NCBI GenBank assembly: GCA_902362715.1
Contig: CABIXN010000001.1
Coordinates: forward strand, 793,673-857,672
DNA length: 64,000 bases
Reading direction: 5' to 3'
Source: Lachnospiraceae bacterium
Lineage (GTDB): Bacteria > Bacillota > Clostridia > Lachnospirales > Lachnospiraceae
Position 1 is the first letter of the stretch. Each line of letters opens with the position of its first letter. Positions 44,767-54,362 of this stretch are shown piece after piece. The position numbers and the translations under genes are program-made. The notes under the pieces are model-generated. The model did not search any database, was not told the origin of the DNA, and worked only from the letters and a program-made list of their open reading frames with translations.

Positions 44767-45510
44767 TTATTCTTCTACTGCAGCGTCTTCTGCTTCTTCA
44801 TCAGCATAAGGAACATCTGCTTCGATGGTTCCCTGGTTTGCTTCAATAACAGCATCTGCCATTTTGGAAACGATTAATTTTACTGCTCTGATGGCATCAT
44901 CATTTCCAGGAATTACATAATCAAGTTCTTCCGGATCACAGTTTGTATCTGCAATACCGATCAGTGGGATTCCCAGTGTATGAGCTTCCTGAACACAGAT
45001 TCTTTCTTTCTTAGGATCTACAACAAAGATAGCGTCCGGAACTCTTCCCATATCTTTGATACCGCCAAGGTTTTTCTCTAATTTATCCCATTCTTTTTTC
45101 AGGTTGATAACTTCTTTTTTCGGAAGAACATCAAATGTTCCGTCTTCAGCCATTTTTTCAATTGCTTTTAATCTAGCAATACGGCTCTGAATTGTTTTGA
45201 AGTTTGTCAGCATTCCGCCTAACCATCTCTCATTTACATAGAACATGCCGCAGCGCTCTGCTTCTGCTTTAATTGCATCCTGAGCCTGTTTCTTAGTACC
45301 AACAAATAAGATGATACCGCCCTGTGCTGCAATATCAGCAACTGCATCATATGCTTCATCTACTTTCCCTACAGATTTCTGAAGGTCAATGATATAAATA
45401 CCATTTCTCTCTGTGTAGATGTACGGAGCCATTTTAGGGTTCCATCTTCTTGTCTGATGTCCGAAATGTACACCAGCTTCTAATAACTGTTTCATTGAAA
45501 TAACGCTCAT
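44767..45510 (-). CDS. rpsB: 30S ribosomal protein S2
   Basis: A 247-residue S2 from the ATG at 45508-45510, set by GGAGG eight bases upstream; a longer in-frame start at 45546 adds residues foreign to the family. Motifs: [19 protein letters not shown] at the start and [13 protein letters not shown] further on. The acidic C-terminus is short. Followed by tsf. Confidence 0.98.
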   Translation of the reverse strand: MSVISMKQLLEAGVHFGHQTRRWNPKMAPYIYTERNGIYIIDLQKSVGKVDEAYDAVADIAAQGGIILFVGTKKQAQDAIKAEAERCGMFYVNERWLGGMLTNFKTIQSRIARLKAIEKMAEDGTFDVLPKKEVINLKKEWDKLEKNLGGIKDMGRVPDAIFVVDPKKERICVQEAHTLGIPLIGIADTNCDPEELDYVIPGNDDAIRAVKLIVSKMADAVIEANQGTIEADVPYADEEAEDAAVEE

Positions 45511-45621
45511 TTTTTCTACCTCCATGGTTTGATCTTCCATATGCATCTCACCCTCCGGCTTACTCTAAAGCACCATGCCCGATAGTCCGCATATGTGTTT
45601 ACTAATTTTTCAGACCGGGTC

Positions 45622-45650
45622 ATTATACCACAGCCGAATACTTGTTTCAA
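45622..45650 (-). promoter_or_regulatory. Promoter of rpsB-tsf
   Basis: Minus strand: TTGAAA (45645-45650), 17-base spacer, TATAAT (45622-45627). The leader to the rpsB ATG is about 105 bases, long enough for S2 autoregulation. Confidence 0.75.
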
Positions 45651-45729
45651 TAGTTTTTCCTTTAAAATACCGGAAAATCTTATCCAAAATCTTATCCATT
45701 CAGCCCCCTTGGCCAAACAGCTTCGAAAA

Positions 45730-45811
45730 TTCAAGTCTTGCTCTCGCGAGACTTGGTGCGCGATTGGGATCAGCTTTGCTGACAATATTCTATTCCCAAG
45801 TGCTGCACATC
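45730..45811. repeat. 82-bp structured repeat, copy B
   Basis: 76/82 identical to 6827-6908. It lies between codY and the rpsB promoter. In its middle stem TTGGGA/TCCCAA a G-C pair replaces the T.G pair of copy A through changes on both arms. The 10-bp hairpin keeps pairing here through a G.T wobble. Flanks differ from those of copy A. Confidence 0.7.
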
Positions 45812-45818
45812 TGATATG

Positions 45819-46604
45819 TTAAATATTATGGTTTTTTCTGATTTCCTCAATTTCTTCAAACACAACATCATTTAAAACTTTGATATAGGTGCCCTTCATT
45901 CCGGAAGAGCGCGATTCAATCACTCCGGCGCTCTCAAATTTCCGAAGGGCATTTACAATTACAGATCTGGTAATCCCCACACGGTCTGCAATCTTGCTTG
46001 CCACAAGCAGTCCTTCTCTTCCTTCCAGCTCGTCAAAAATATGAACAATGGCCTCAAGCTCTGAATAGGACAATGTATTGATGGCAGATTTAACAATCTG
46101 CTGCTTTCTGTTTTCTTCCTCGTTCTCCTCATTAACAGAACGAAGCATCTCAAGTCCCACAACAGTGGTACCGTATTCAGTTAAAATGATATCATCAATT
46201 TCAAACTGTTTTTCCAGCCGGTATACAAACAATGTTCCAAGTCTTTCTCCGGCGATTTCAATTGGCGATATAATTGCGGCGTAAGAACCAATATCTGTAT
46301 TGGTAAATCCTAAGGTTTCCAAATTTACATTCTCTTTTGTTGATAAAATCTCCAAAAGACGTTCGTTTAAATAGGGATCTATATAGCCCCCTACTGTATC
46401 TGAAATCAACTCATGGATTTCCGGGACATCAGTCCTGCGGCTGATTCCAAGAATCTTGCCTTTTCTGCTGATCACCAGTATATTTGCTCCAAGAATCTCA
46501 GCAAGAACTCCGCAGATATCGTTAAACACAACCTTTGTAGAACTATTGTTGTGAAGCAGTTTGCCAATCTTTCTTGTTTTATCCAGTAGACGTACGCTGC
46601 TCAT
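45819..46604 (-). CDS. codY: GTP- and branched-chain-amino-acid-sensing repressor CodY
   Basis: A 261-residue CodY: N-terminal GAF-like effector domain (LLDKTRKIGKLLHN ... EILGANILVISRKGKILG) and C-terminal winged helix (ASKIADRVGITRSVIVNALRKFESAGVIESRSSGMKGTYIKV). It represses amino-acid and transport genes in rich conditions. GGAGGAAG precedes the ATG. Located after topA, as in many Firmicutes. Confidence 0.97.
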   Translation of the reverse strand: MSSVRLLDKTRKIGKLLHNNSSTKVVFNDICGVLAEILGANILVISRKGKILGISRRTDVPEIHELISDTVGGYIDPYLNERLLEILSTKENVNLETLGFTNTDIGSYAAIISPIEIAGERLGTLFVYRLEKQFEIDDIILTEYGTTVVGLEMLRSVNEENEEENRKQQIVKSAINTLSYSELEAIVHIFDELEGREGLLVASKIADRVGITRSVIVNALRKFESAGVIESRSSGMKGTYIKVLNDVVFEEIEEIRKNHNI

Positions 46605-46665
46605 AATCTTCCTCCATAATTATCAAATGCATATTCTTTATCAGTGCCTGACTGTCTCAGACAAA

Positions 46666-46708
46666 TAGTGCTAAAATCACGACACCGCTGTAATCTTAGC
46701 ACTATTTT
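46666..46708. terminator. Hairpin between topA and codY
   Basis: AGTGCTAAAATC and GATTACAG-type arms pair with TTAGCACT. The U-run (ATTTTTC) is on the plus strand; on the minus strand it is weak, so this may only slow read-through from topA into codY. Confidence 0.45.
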
Positions 46709-46740
46709 TCTGTAAATTCAATAAGTTGTTTGAAAATTCC

Positions 46741-48819
46741 TTAATTTTCTTCTTCCTTGGGTTTATCCATAACATAACCGCACTGCTCATCTGCGCAGAC
46801 AATTTTATTTCCCTTTTCAACCATATAACCGCCGCAGTCCGGACATTTATCTTTATACGGCTTCTGCCAGGACATAAAATCACATTCCGGATTGTCAATA
46901 CATCCGTAATACTTTCTTCCTTTTTTCGTCTTTTTCAGAATAACGTCCTTACCACATTTCGGGCAGGAAACACCGATTTTTTCATAATATGGTTTTGTAT
47001 TCCGACAGTCAGGAAAGCCCGGGCAGGCAAGAAATCTGCCATGAGGTCCGTATTTGATCACCATATTTCTGCCGCACTCTTCACAGATGACATCTGTAAC
47101 TTCATCTGCAATCTCGACTTTGGCAATTTCTTTCTCCGCAGTTTCAACAGCGCTCTCAAGATCCGGATAAAAATTGCTGATAATGGTTTTCCATTCAATA
47201 CTTCCCTCCTCCACACTGTCCAGAAGAGATTCCATATTGGCAGTAAAATGTTCATCGACAATTACCGGAAATGCTTCTTTCATAATATGATTTACAACTT
47301 CTCCAAGCTCTGTCACATACAGATTTTTCTTTTCTTTTACAATATAACGTCTGCCAAGGAGCGTGGTAATTGTAGGAGCATAAGTACTTGGACGCCCGAT
47401 TCCCAGCTCTTCCAGGGATTTTACAAGAGAGGCTTCTGTATAATGAGCCGGCGGCTGGGTAAAATGCTGTTTTGGGTCTGTCTCAAGGCAGGTCAGCACA
47501 GAATCTTCATCCAGCGATTTTGCTAAAAATGTGCTCTCCGCCTTTTCTTCATCCAGACTGTACACCGACATATAGCCCTGGAATTTAATTTTAGATGCAG
47601 ATACCTGGAACCGGTAAATCCCGGCTCCGATTTTTACGGATATCGTCTCGTATTGGGCCGGAAGCATACGGCTGGCTGTAAAACGGTTCCAGATCAGCTG
47701 ATACAGCCGGAACTGATCTCTTGTGAGAGATTCTTTTACTTTTACCGGCGTCCGTTCAATATCGGTGGGACGGATGGCCTCATGTGCATCCTGAATTTTA
47801 TTATTGTTTTTTTTGGTCCCGGCATCCTTCGCGGCATACTCAGGTCCATAATTTTCAGAAATATAAGCGCCCGCCAGTGCTTCTGCTTCTTCTGAAATCC
47901 GGACGGAGTCCGTACGAAGATACGTAATCAGACCAACAGTGCCATTTCCTTTAATATCAATACCTTCGTACAGCTGCTGAGCCAGACGCATGGTTTTTTG
48001 TGTAGAAAAATTCAAATGCTTGCTGGCTTCCTGCTGCAGAGTACTGGTGGTAAAAGGCAGCGGAGCTTTTTTTGTACGCTCCCCCCGCTTAACACTTAGG
48101 ACTTTGTAATGAGCGCCTTCTAGATGGTCCAGAATCTCTTTTAATTCTTTTTCAGAATGAATGACAATTTTCCCGTTTTCATCTCCGTAAAATTTTGCCG
48201 TTAAAGGCTTTTTCTCACCTTCTACTTTAAGCACAGCATCCAGTGACCAGTATTCTTCCGGAATAAATGCGTTAATCTCCTCTTCCCGGTCACAGATAAT
48301 GCGCAGCGCTACAGACTGAACGCGCCCTGCACTTAACCCCCGTTTTACTTTTGCCCATAAAACCGGGCTGATCCGGTATCCTACCATACGGTCTAATACT
48401 CTTCGGGCCTGCTGGGCATCCACAAGATGCATATCAATATCTCTTGGCTGTTTTAAAGATGCCTTTACCGCATTCTTTGTGATCTCATTAAATGTAATTC
48501 TGTGAATATCTTTATCTTCCAGCTTTAATGCTTTGGACAAATGCCAGGAAATAGCTTCACCTTCACGATCGGGGTCAGTTGCCAGAAATACTTTATCTGC
48601 CTTTTTTACTTCTTTTCGTAAATTTGCAAGAATATCTCCTTTTCCCCGGATTGTTATATACTTTGGCTCATAACCATGCTCCACGTCAATGCCCAGCTGG
48701 CTTTTGGGCATATCCCGCACATGCCCGTTGGATGCAGCTACTTCATAATTTTTACCTAAAAATTTCTTTATTGTTTTCACCTTGGCAGGTGATTCCACGA
48801 TTACCAGATATTTAGCCAT
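46741..48819 (-). CDS. topA: DNA topoisomerase I
   Basis: A 692-residue type IA topoisomerase that relaxes negative supercoils. Toprim domain at the start (YLVIVESPAKVKTIKKFLG, DPDREGEAISWHL), catalytic tyrosine in GLITYLRTDS, and three C-terminal zinc ribbons (CEECG...C, CPKCG...C, CPDCG...C). Length and order are standard. It lies between dprA and codY. Confidence 0.98.
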   Translation of the reverse strand: MAKYLVIVESPAKVKTIKKFLGKNYEVAASNGHVRDMPKSQLGIDVEHGYEPKYITIRGKGDILANLRKEVKKADKVFLATDPDREGEAISWHLSKALKLEDKDIHRITFNEITKNAVKASLKQPRDIDMHLVDAQQARRVLDRMVGYRISPVLWAKVKRGLSAGRVQSVALRIICDREEEINAFIPEEYWSLDAVLKVEGEKKPLTAKFYGDENGKIVIHSEKELKEILDHLEGAHYKVLSVKRGERTKKAPLPFTTSTLQQEASKHLNFSTQKTMRLAQQLYEGIDIKGNGTVGLITYLRTDSVRISEEAEALAGAYISENYGPEYAAKDAGTKKNNNKIQDAHEAIRPTDIERTPVKVKESLTRDQFRLYQLIWNRFTASRMLPAQYETISVKIGAGIYRFQVSASKIKFQGYMSVYSLDEEKAESTFLAKSLDEDSVLTCLETDPKQHFTQPPAHYTEASLVKSLEELGIGRPSTYAPTITTLLGRRYIVKEKKNLYVTELGEVVNHIMKEAFPVIVDEHFTANMESLLDSVEEGSIEWKTIISNFYPDLESAVETAEKEIAKVEIADEVTDVICEECGRNMVIKYGPHGRFLACPGFPDCRNTKPYYEKIGVSCPKCGKDVILKKTKKGRKYYGCIDNPECDFMSWQKPYKDKCPDCGGYMVEKGNKIVCADEQCGYVMDKPKEEEN

Positions 48820-48845
48820 ATATACCCCTTTTAATCAGCTTTTTA

Positions 48846-49928
48846 TCAATAACTTCTTCTGCTGAAATAATTTTTATAACATTCTCTCACCAGTCCTTTT
48901 TTTTGAAGACGGTACAAAAGATTTAAAACCTGAACCATAGATAAACCTGTTTCTTCTATAATAATATCTAAAAATTTTGGTTCCAAATCCAGACAACTAT
49001 ACAACAACTGTTCCTCTTTTTCAAGTCCCAATTGCGGGTGTTTCTGAATATTCATACTTTTTTCAAGTTTTAAATTGCAGTCTTCTAAAAACAGATCAAG
49101 GTCATACAAAATCCCCGCACCCTGGTAAATTAAACGGTTTGTTCCCTCACTTTCCGGGTCGCAGCACCTGCCCGGAACAGCAAATATTTCTTTCCCCTGC
49201 TCCAGGGCAAAATCTGCAGTAATCAAAGACCCGCTGCGTTTTCTAGCTTCCACTACAATCACTATATCTGCCAGACCACTGATAATTCTGTTTCTTGCAG
49301 GGAAAAATGCCGGAAGGGGATGCATGCCGGGTAAATACTCTGATATCATACCACCATCTGATGCAAGAATATTCTGGTAAAGATTTCCTGCACTTTTGGG
49401 ATAACACACATCCGGACCGCAGCCAAGCACAGCAAAGGTCTTTCCACCGCCTTTTAATGCACCCCAATGTCCGGCACTGTCAATGCCAAGAGCAAGGCCG
49501 CTTAACACCGGGACTTGATTTTCTGCCAGTGCTCTGCCGATTTTTTCGGCGGTAATCCTTCCATATTCAGAACACTTTCTTGCTCCAACAATAGCGGCCA
49601 TCACCTGGTTTTTCGGAAGTTTGCCTTTATAGAACAAAGCATAGGGAGGATTTTGTATCCGCTTTAATTTTTCCGGATAGCCGGCGTCTCTGATGGTCAC
49701 AAAGGATATATTCTTATTTTTCAGCTCCATATCATCATACAAATACGCCTCCTTTGTTCTGGCGTTTGTAAAAACATCCATTTCTATCTCAAAAAAGGAG
49801 CAAAACATCAACAGCTCTTTTTCATTCATATGATAGATTTCCTCCGGAGAATACCCGGAATTTATGATCTCACATTTTTTTGCTCCGGACAGTTCCACAA
49901 CAGATGCAAACCAGTACTTATAATTCAT
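48846..49928 (-). CDS. dprA: DNA processing protein DprA
   Basis: About 360 residues from the ATG at 49926-49928, set by GGGAGGGG upstream; it overlaps the end of comM by 11 bases. Rossmann-like core motifs GARKCSEYGR and SGLALGIDSAGHWGAL and the C-terminal winged-helix domain (IIEETGLSMVQVLNLLYRLQKKG) are present. DprA loads RecA on incoming single strands during transformation. A longer frame to 50024 lacks a ribosome site. Confidence 0.95.
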   Translation of the reverse strand: MNYKYWFASVVELSGAKKCEIINSGYSPEEIYHMNEKELLMFCSFFEIEMDVFTNARTKEAYLYDDMELKNKNISFVTIRDAGYPEKLKRIQNPPYALFYKGKLPKNQVMAAIVGARKCSEYGRITAEKIGRALAENQVPVLSGLALGIDSAGHWGALKGGGKTFAVLGCGPDVCYPKSAGNLYQNILASDGGMISEYLPGMHPLPAFFPARNRIISGLADIVIVVEARKRSGSLITADFALEQGKEIFAVPGRCCDPESEGTNRLIYQGAGILYDLDLFLEDCNLKLEKSMNIQKHPQLGLEKEEQLLYSCLDLEPKFLDIIIEETGLSMVQVLNLLYRLQKKGLVRECYKNYFSRRSY

Positions 49929-51465
49929 CCTGCCCCTCCCAGTATTTTCTTTTGGCCATACGGAAGGCGGAAGCTTCCGTGGCATGGCACATCTGAATCT
50001 TCTCACTTCCCTCCAGGTCAGCAATGGTTCTGGCAGTTCTTAACAGTTTATAATAACCTCTGGCAGAAAAGGATTCACGGCCGGACAGTTCTTCTAGATA
50101 TGCTTGGGTCTCTGCATTTACTTCACACCAGCACTCCATATCTTTTGAAGGTATCTGAGAATTAAAGCTGTAATCTTTCTTTAAAAATCTCTGCCGCTGT
50201 ATCTCATGGGCAGCCTGTACACGCCTGCGGATCTGTTCTGAGGACTCTCCGGGTTTCTGACGGAAAAGCTCTGAGGCCGGAATGCTTTTTGTTTCCACTG
50301 TCATATCAATTCTGTCCAGTATTGGCCTTGATATTTTACTGAGATAGCGGCGCACCGAAGAGGGCGTGCACCTGCACTTTTTAAGATCCGGATAATAACC
50401 GCATCTGCAGGGATTCATAGCTGCAAGCAGTAAAAAATCACAGGGGTACTCATAAGTTCCCTCCAGTCTGGCAATCCGGATTTTTTTATCTTCCAGAGGC
50501 TGACGCAAAAGCTCTATCACCGGTCTTGGAAACTCCGGAAATTCATCTAAAAACAGCACCCCTTTATGCGCCAGGCTGACGGCCCCGGGTACCGGATAAC
50601 GGCCGCCTCCGCACATGCCCTGTGCAGTAATGGTGTGATGAGGCGCCTGAAAGGGTCTCTGAATCTGAAATACATCATCTTCCTGCAGTACCTGAAACTT
50701 TCCGCTGACACTATATACCTGGGCCAGGGAAAGCATCTCTTCCTTTGTCATATTGGGCAGGATCGTAGGCAGTCTTTTTGCCGCCATAGTTTTTCCTGAT
50801 CCCGGAGGGCCGATCATTAAAAGATTATGCATACCCGCAGCCGCTATTTCACAGGCCCGCTTTACCATTCTCTGCCCTCTGATTTCAGAATAGTCTTCTC
50901 TGTACTCTGCCTGCTTTTGTGTGGTCCGCACCCTGCAGGCAGATTTTTCCGGATTCTGGCTTTTGCAGATACGAATAAAATCTTCTACAGAAGCAACCGG
51001 AATCACGACCACACCATCCAGTACAGATGCCTCCTGCAGATTGCTCTCCGGCACAAACATCAGGGGAATCTGATGGTCTCTGGCAAGAACTGCTGCCGGC
51101 AGCATCCCGCGGACAGGCAGCACTTCCCCGTTTAACCCTACCTCCCCAAAGATCAGTGACCGCTTAAGGATTCCCTCCGGAATTTCATTCATTGCCCGCA
51201 AAATGGCTGCTGCCACGGCCAGATCAAACCAGGAGCCGGATTTTCTGAGATCTCCCGGCATAAAATTAATGGTAATTCTTCTTGGAGGCAGCAATATGCC
51301 GCTGTTTTTTAACGCAATCCGCACCCGCTCTTTCGCTTCTTTTACTTCTGATGCAAGAAAACCAACCATCTCAAAAGAAGGCATTCCCGGCGAAATATCC
51401 GCTTCCACCTGGATTAAAATGCCTTCCACTCCGCGCAGCACTGCGCTTTTTACAATACTGTACAT
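49918..51465 (-). CDS. comM: YifB/ComM-family Mg-chelatase-like AAA ATPase
   Basis: A 515-residue AAA+ protein: an N-terminal Lon-protease-like domain without peptidase motif (MYSIVKSAVLRGVEG ... VSDISPGMPSFEMVG-like), Walker A GPPGSGKTM and Walker B LFLDEFPEF, and the C-terminal Mg-chelatase lid. ComM aids branch migration during natural transformation. It overlaps dprA, as in many Firmicutes. Confidence 0.95.
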   Translation of the reverse strand: MYSIVKSAVLRGVEGILIQVEADISPGMPSFEMVGFLASEVKEAKERVRIALKNSGILLPPRRITINFMPGDLRKSGSWFDLAVAAAILRAMNEIPEGILKRSLIFGEVGLNGEVLPVRGMLPAAVLARDHQIPLMFVPESNLQEASVLDGVVVIPVASVEDFIRICKSQNPEKSACRVRTTQKQAEYREDYSEIRGQRMVKRACEIAAAGMHNLLMIGPPGSGKTMAAKRLPTILPNMTKEEMLSLAQVYSVSGKFQVLQEDDVFQIQRPFQAPHHTITAQGMCGGGRYPVPGAVSLAHKGVLFLDEFPEFPRPVIELLRQPLEDKKIRIARLEGTYEYPCDFLLLAAMNPCRCGYYPDLKKCRCTPSSVRRYLSKISRPILDRIDMTVETKSIPASELFRQKPGESSEQIRRRVQAAHEIQRQRFLKKDYSFNSQIPSKDMECWCEVNAETQAYLEELSGRESFSARGYYKLLRTARTIADLEGSEKIQMCHATEASAFRMAKRKYWEGQDEL

Positions 51466-51538
51466 ATATTTATATTTCGTATGGAATAAATAAGCGATCT
51501 GCTCTTTACAAAGAATCCCCTTTCCGGGAACAAAAGAT

Positions 51539-51579
51539 AAAAAGACAAAACTATGATATCACATGTTTTGCCTTTTTTC
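51539..51579 (-). terminator. Second hairpin after sigK
   Basis: Minus-strand arms GGCAAAACAU and AUAGUUUUGUCU followed by five U. Together with the hairpin at 51604 it separates sigK from comM. Confidence 0.6.
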
Positions 51580-51603
51580 CAGAAATATGAAATTGTCACA
51601 TGA

Positions 51604-51648
51604 AACCGGAAAGTTAAGAATCTGTCCTCGAAACTTTACCTTCCGGTC
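51604..51648 (-). terminator. First hairpin after sigK
   Basis: ACCGGAA...TTCCGGT with an inner AAAGTT/AACTTT stem starts within the last codon of sigK. It ends in a weak U-run, so it may work with the stronger one downstream. Confidence 0.55.
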
Positions 51649-52271
51649 TATTTTGATAATTCGGCTTTTAATTTTTCTAGAGCCTTTTTCTCAATGCGGC
51701 TTACATAGGAACGTGAGATTCCCAGAACTTCTGAAATCTCACGCTGTGTTAATGGTCTGCAATTGTATAATCCATAACGTCTGCAGATAATATAGCGTTC
51801 TCTTTCTGACAAAATGTCCGGAACCAGCTGATACAGTTTTGCCACATTTTTCCGCAGCTCCACCGCCTCCGGCAGTTCCGGCGCATCACTCTCCACTACA
51901 TCCATTAATTTTATCTGATTTCCTTCTTTGTCTGTACCAATGGGTTCATATAACGACACTTCCCTGGAAACTTTTTTTCTTCCCCTAAAATACATCAGCA
52001 ATTCATTTTCAATACATCTGGCTGCATAAGTCCCTATCCGGTTCCCCTTTTTTCCGTTATAGGTGTTTACAGCCTTAATCAACCCAATCGTCCCAATGGA
52101 AATCAGCTCTTCCATGTCCTCTTCCGCATTCTGGTACTTTTTCGCAATATGTGCCACAAGACGCATATTGCGTTCAATCAGGATTTCTCTTGCATTACAG
52201 TCTCCCTGTTCTAACAGGGCCAGATAATACTTTTCTTCTTCCGCATCCAATGGCATCAGAAATGTTTTCAA
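51648..52271 (-). CDS. sigK: Sporulation sigma factor K
   Basis: A 207-residue sigma-70-family factor. Region 2 reads RNMRLVAHIAKKYQNAEEDMEELISIGTIGLIKAVNTY and region 4 ends RPLTQREISEVLGISRSYVSRIEKKALEKLK, both close to sigma-K. It starts at a TTG (52269-52271; AGAGG upstream). No pro-sequence is present: an in-frame stop lies about eight codons earlier. The gene is whole, not split by a skin element. It would direct late mother-cell sporulation genes. Confidence 0.9.
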   Translation of the reverse strand: MKTFLMPLDAEEEKYYLALLEQGDCNAREILIERNMRLVAHIAKKYQNAEEDMEELISIGTIGLIKAVNTYNGKKGNRIGTYAARCIENELLMYFRGRKKVSREVSLYEPIGTDKEGNQIKLMDVVESDAPELPEAVELRKNVAKLYQLVPDILSERERYIICRRYGLYNCRPLTQREISEVLGISRSYVSRIEKKALEKLKAELSK

Positions 52272-52375
52272 AAAGCACCTCTTTTTTGGCGGAACTTATT
52301 ATATTCTATGTTTCGGCCATGTTGTCTGTGCTTTTCCCATTCATATTCTTGAAAAAATGTGCTATACTGGCTGAC

Positions 52376-53263
52376 ATGAAACGTATATTTGAATATCATA
52401 TGACCAAAAAAGAAAACGGCTCCACTATATTGGAATTTTTAAAGGCAAAGGGCTATTCTCACAGCGTTATGGTACATCTGAAAAAAACCCCGGAAGGGAT
52501 TTTAAAAAACGGCTCCTGGAGTTATGTATCAGAAAAGCTGCAGGCAGATGATACACTGACCATCCGCCTGCTGGAGGATACAGGTTCTGAAAAAATTGTT
52601 CCCAATGATAAGCTGCCCTTCCCTGTTATTTACGAAGATGAAGATATCTTAGTGATAAACAAACCTGCAGGTATGCCCATTCATCCTTCCATGAATAATT
52701 ATGACAACACCCTGGCAAATGCTGCTGCCGCCTATTTTGCCAGGCAGAACACCCCTTATGTCTACCGCTGTATTAACCGGCTGGACAGGGATACCAGCGG
52801 TCTGACTATACTGGCCAGACATATGCTTTCCGGGGCCATCCTGGCCCGGCATTCCGGCCTCAGTGAGATTTCCAGAGAATATACCGCTATCGTTGCAGGA
52901 TGCCCGCCTTTGCAGGGCACAGTAAATGCTCCTATTGCAAGGACTTCTGATTCGGCCATTGCACGCTGTGTAGATACCAGGCTCGGAGTCTCTGCCATCA
53001 CCCACTACAGACGGCTTCTTTATAACAGCCAAAAAGATCTGTCCTTAATCCGTCTGAAATTAGAAACCGGACGTACACACCAGATCCGGGTTCATATGAA
53101 ATATGCAGGCTATCCCCTGATCGGTGATTTTTTATATCATCCGGATTACCGGTACATAGAAAGACAGGCGCTCCATTCGTCGCACCTGTCCTTTATTCAT
53201 CCCATAACGGGAAAGCTTATGCAGTTTGAAGCCCCTCTGCCTGAAGATATGCAGCTCCTTTAG
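52376..53263 (+). CDS. RluA/RluD-family rRNA pseudouridine synthase
   Basis: About 295 residues from the ATG at 52376-52378; the upstream part of the open frame is the sigK region. An S4-like N-terminal domain (TILEFLKAKGYSHSVMVHLKK) precedes the catalytic domain with the catalytic Asp in INRLDRDTSGL. A putative -10, TATACT, ends only ten bases before the ATG and no ribosome site is visible, so the mRNA may be leaderless. Only plus-strand gene of this part; convergent with trpS. Confidence 0.9.
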   Translation: MKRIFEYHMTKKENGSTILEFLKAKGYSHSVMVHLKKTPEGILKNGSWSYVSEKLQADDTLTIRLLEDTGSEKIVPNDKLPFPVIYEDEDILVINKPAGMPIHPSMNNYDNTLANAAAAYFARQNTPYVYRCINRLDRDTSGLTILARHMLSGAILARHSGLSEISREYTAIVAGCPPLQGTVNAPIARTSDSAIARCVDTRLGVSAITHYRRLLYNSQKDLSLIRLKLETGRTHQIRVHMKYAGYPLIGDFLYHPDYRYIERQALHSSHLSFIHPITGKLMQFEAPLPEDMQLL

Positions 53264-53282
53264 CAGCCTGGGTATATTACAC

Positions 53283-54287
53283 TTAACGTACTCTTTCCGG
53301 GAATCCTACCTTCTTTTGAACTTTCCGAAGTGTTTTCGTGGCATAATAATTGGCTTTTTCGGCATTTTCTTTTATAATCCCGTCAATATAAGCCTTATCT
53401 TTGGAAAGTTCTGCAAAACGGTCCTGAACCGGTTTTAAGACCGATACAACGGCTTCCCCTACTGCCATTTTCAGTTCACCGTAACCTCTGCCGTCAAATT
53501 CTTTCACCGCCTGCTCCGGTGTTAAGCCATTACATGCACAGTAAATATCCAGCAGATTTTTAATACCGGGCTGCTCTTCCCGGTAACAGATGCAGCCTTC
53601 GGAATCTGTTACCGCACGTTTAAATTTCCGCATTACCGTGTCCGGATCGTCCATGAGATAAACGCTGGCATTGGGATTCTCGTCTGATTTTGACATTTTC
53701 TTATCGGGATTTTGAAGGCTCATAATCTTGGCTCCAGATTTCCCGATATAGGCTTCCGGAATCGTAAACACATCCCCGTAAATACCGTTAAAACGCTGTG
53801 CAATATCTCTTGTAATTTCAAGATGCTGCATCTGGTCAATGCCTACCGGAACTACATCTGCCTGATACAGCAAAATATCAGCCGCCATCAAAACCGGATA
53901 AGTAAACAGACCCGCATTTATGTTGTCCGCATGTTTTGCAGACTTATCTTTAAACTGTGTCATTCGGTTTAACTCACCCATATAAGTAAAACAATTTAAT
54001 ATCCAGGAAAGCTCTGCATGTCCGGAAACATGAGACTGATAGTAAATACAGTTTTTCTCCGGATTAAGCCCAGCCGCAATATATAAAGTCAGAAGATTTC
54101 TTGCGCGTTTTCTTAACTCCGCAGGATTCTGCCTTACTGTAATAGAATGCAGATCTACCACACTGTAAAAGCATTCATACTCGTCGCTGAGCGTTACCCA
54201 GTTCTTTAAAGCTCCCAGATAATTCCCAAGCGTCAGTGTTCCTGTGGCCTGCATTCCGCTGAACAAAACTTTTTTATCGTTGATCAT
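53283..54287 (-). CDS. trpS: Tryptophanyl-tRNA synthetase
   Basis: A 334-residue class I synthetase. The HIGH-like signature is TLTLGNYLGA and the KMSKS motif is KKMSKSDENP. Length is standard. The upstream gap of 75 bases is too short for a T-box, and none is seen. It converges with the pseudouridine synthase gene, 19 bases away. Confidence 0.97.
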   Translation of the reverse strand: MINDKKVLFSGMQATGTLTLGNYLGALKNWVTLSDEYECFYSVVDLHSITVRQNPAELRKRARNLLTLYIAAGLNPEKNCIYYQSHVSGHAELSWILNCFTYMGELNRMTQFKDKSAKHADNINAGLFTYPVLMAADILLYQADVVPVGIDQMQHLEITRDIAQRFNGIYGDVFTIPEAYIGKSGAKIMSLQNPDKKMSKSDENPNASVYLMDDPDTVMRKFKRAVTDSEGCICYREEQPGIKNLLDIYCACNGLTPEQAVKEFDGRGYGELKMAVGEAVVSVLKPVQDRFAELSKDKAYIDGIIKENAEKANYYATKTLRKVQKKVGFPERVR

Positions 54288-54362
54288 ATGTGTAACCCTC
54301 TCTTTTTCAAAGCTTGTTTTAGTTTATCACTCTAAATTACAGAAGTCAATGAAACCACCGTT

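Noticed and set aside
54288..54362. T-box leader for trpS
   Set aside because: The gap is only 75 bases and has no specifier hairpin or TGG-TGGNACCGCG-like box.
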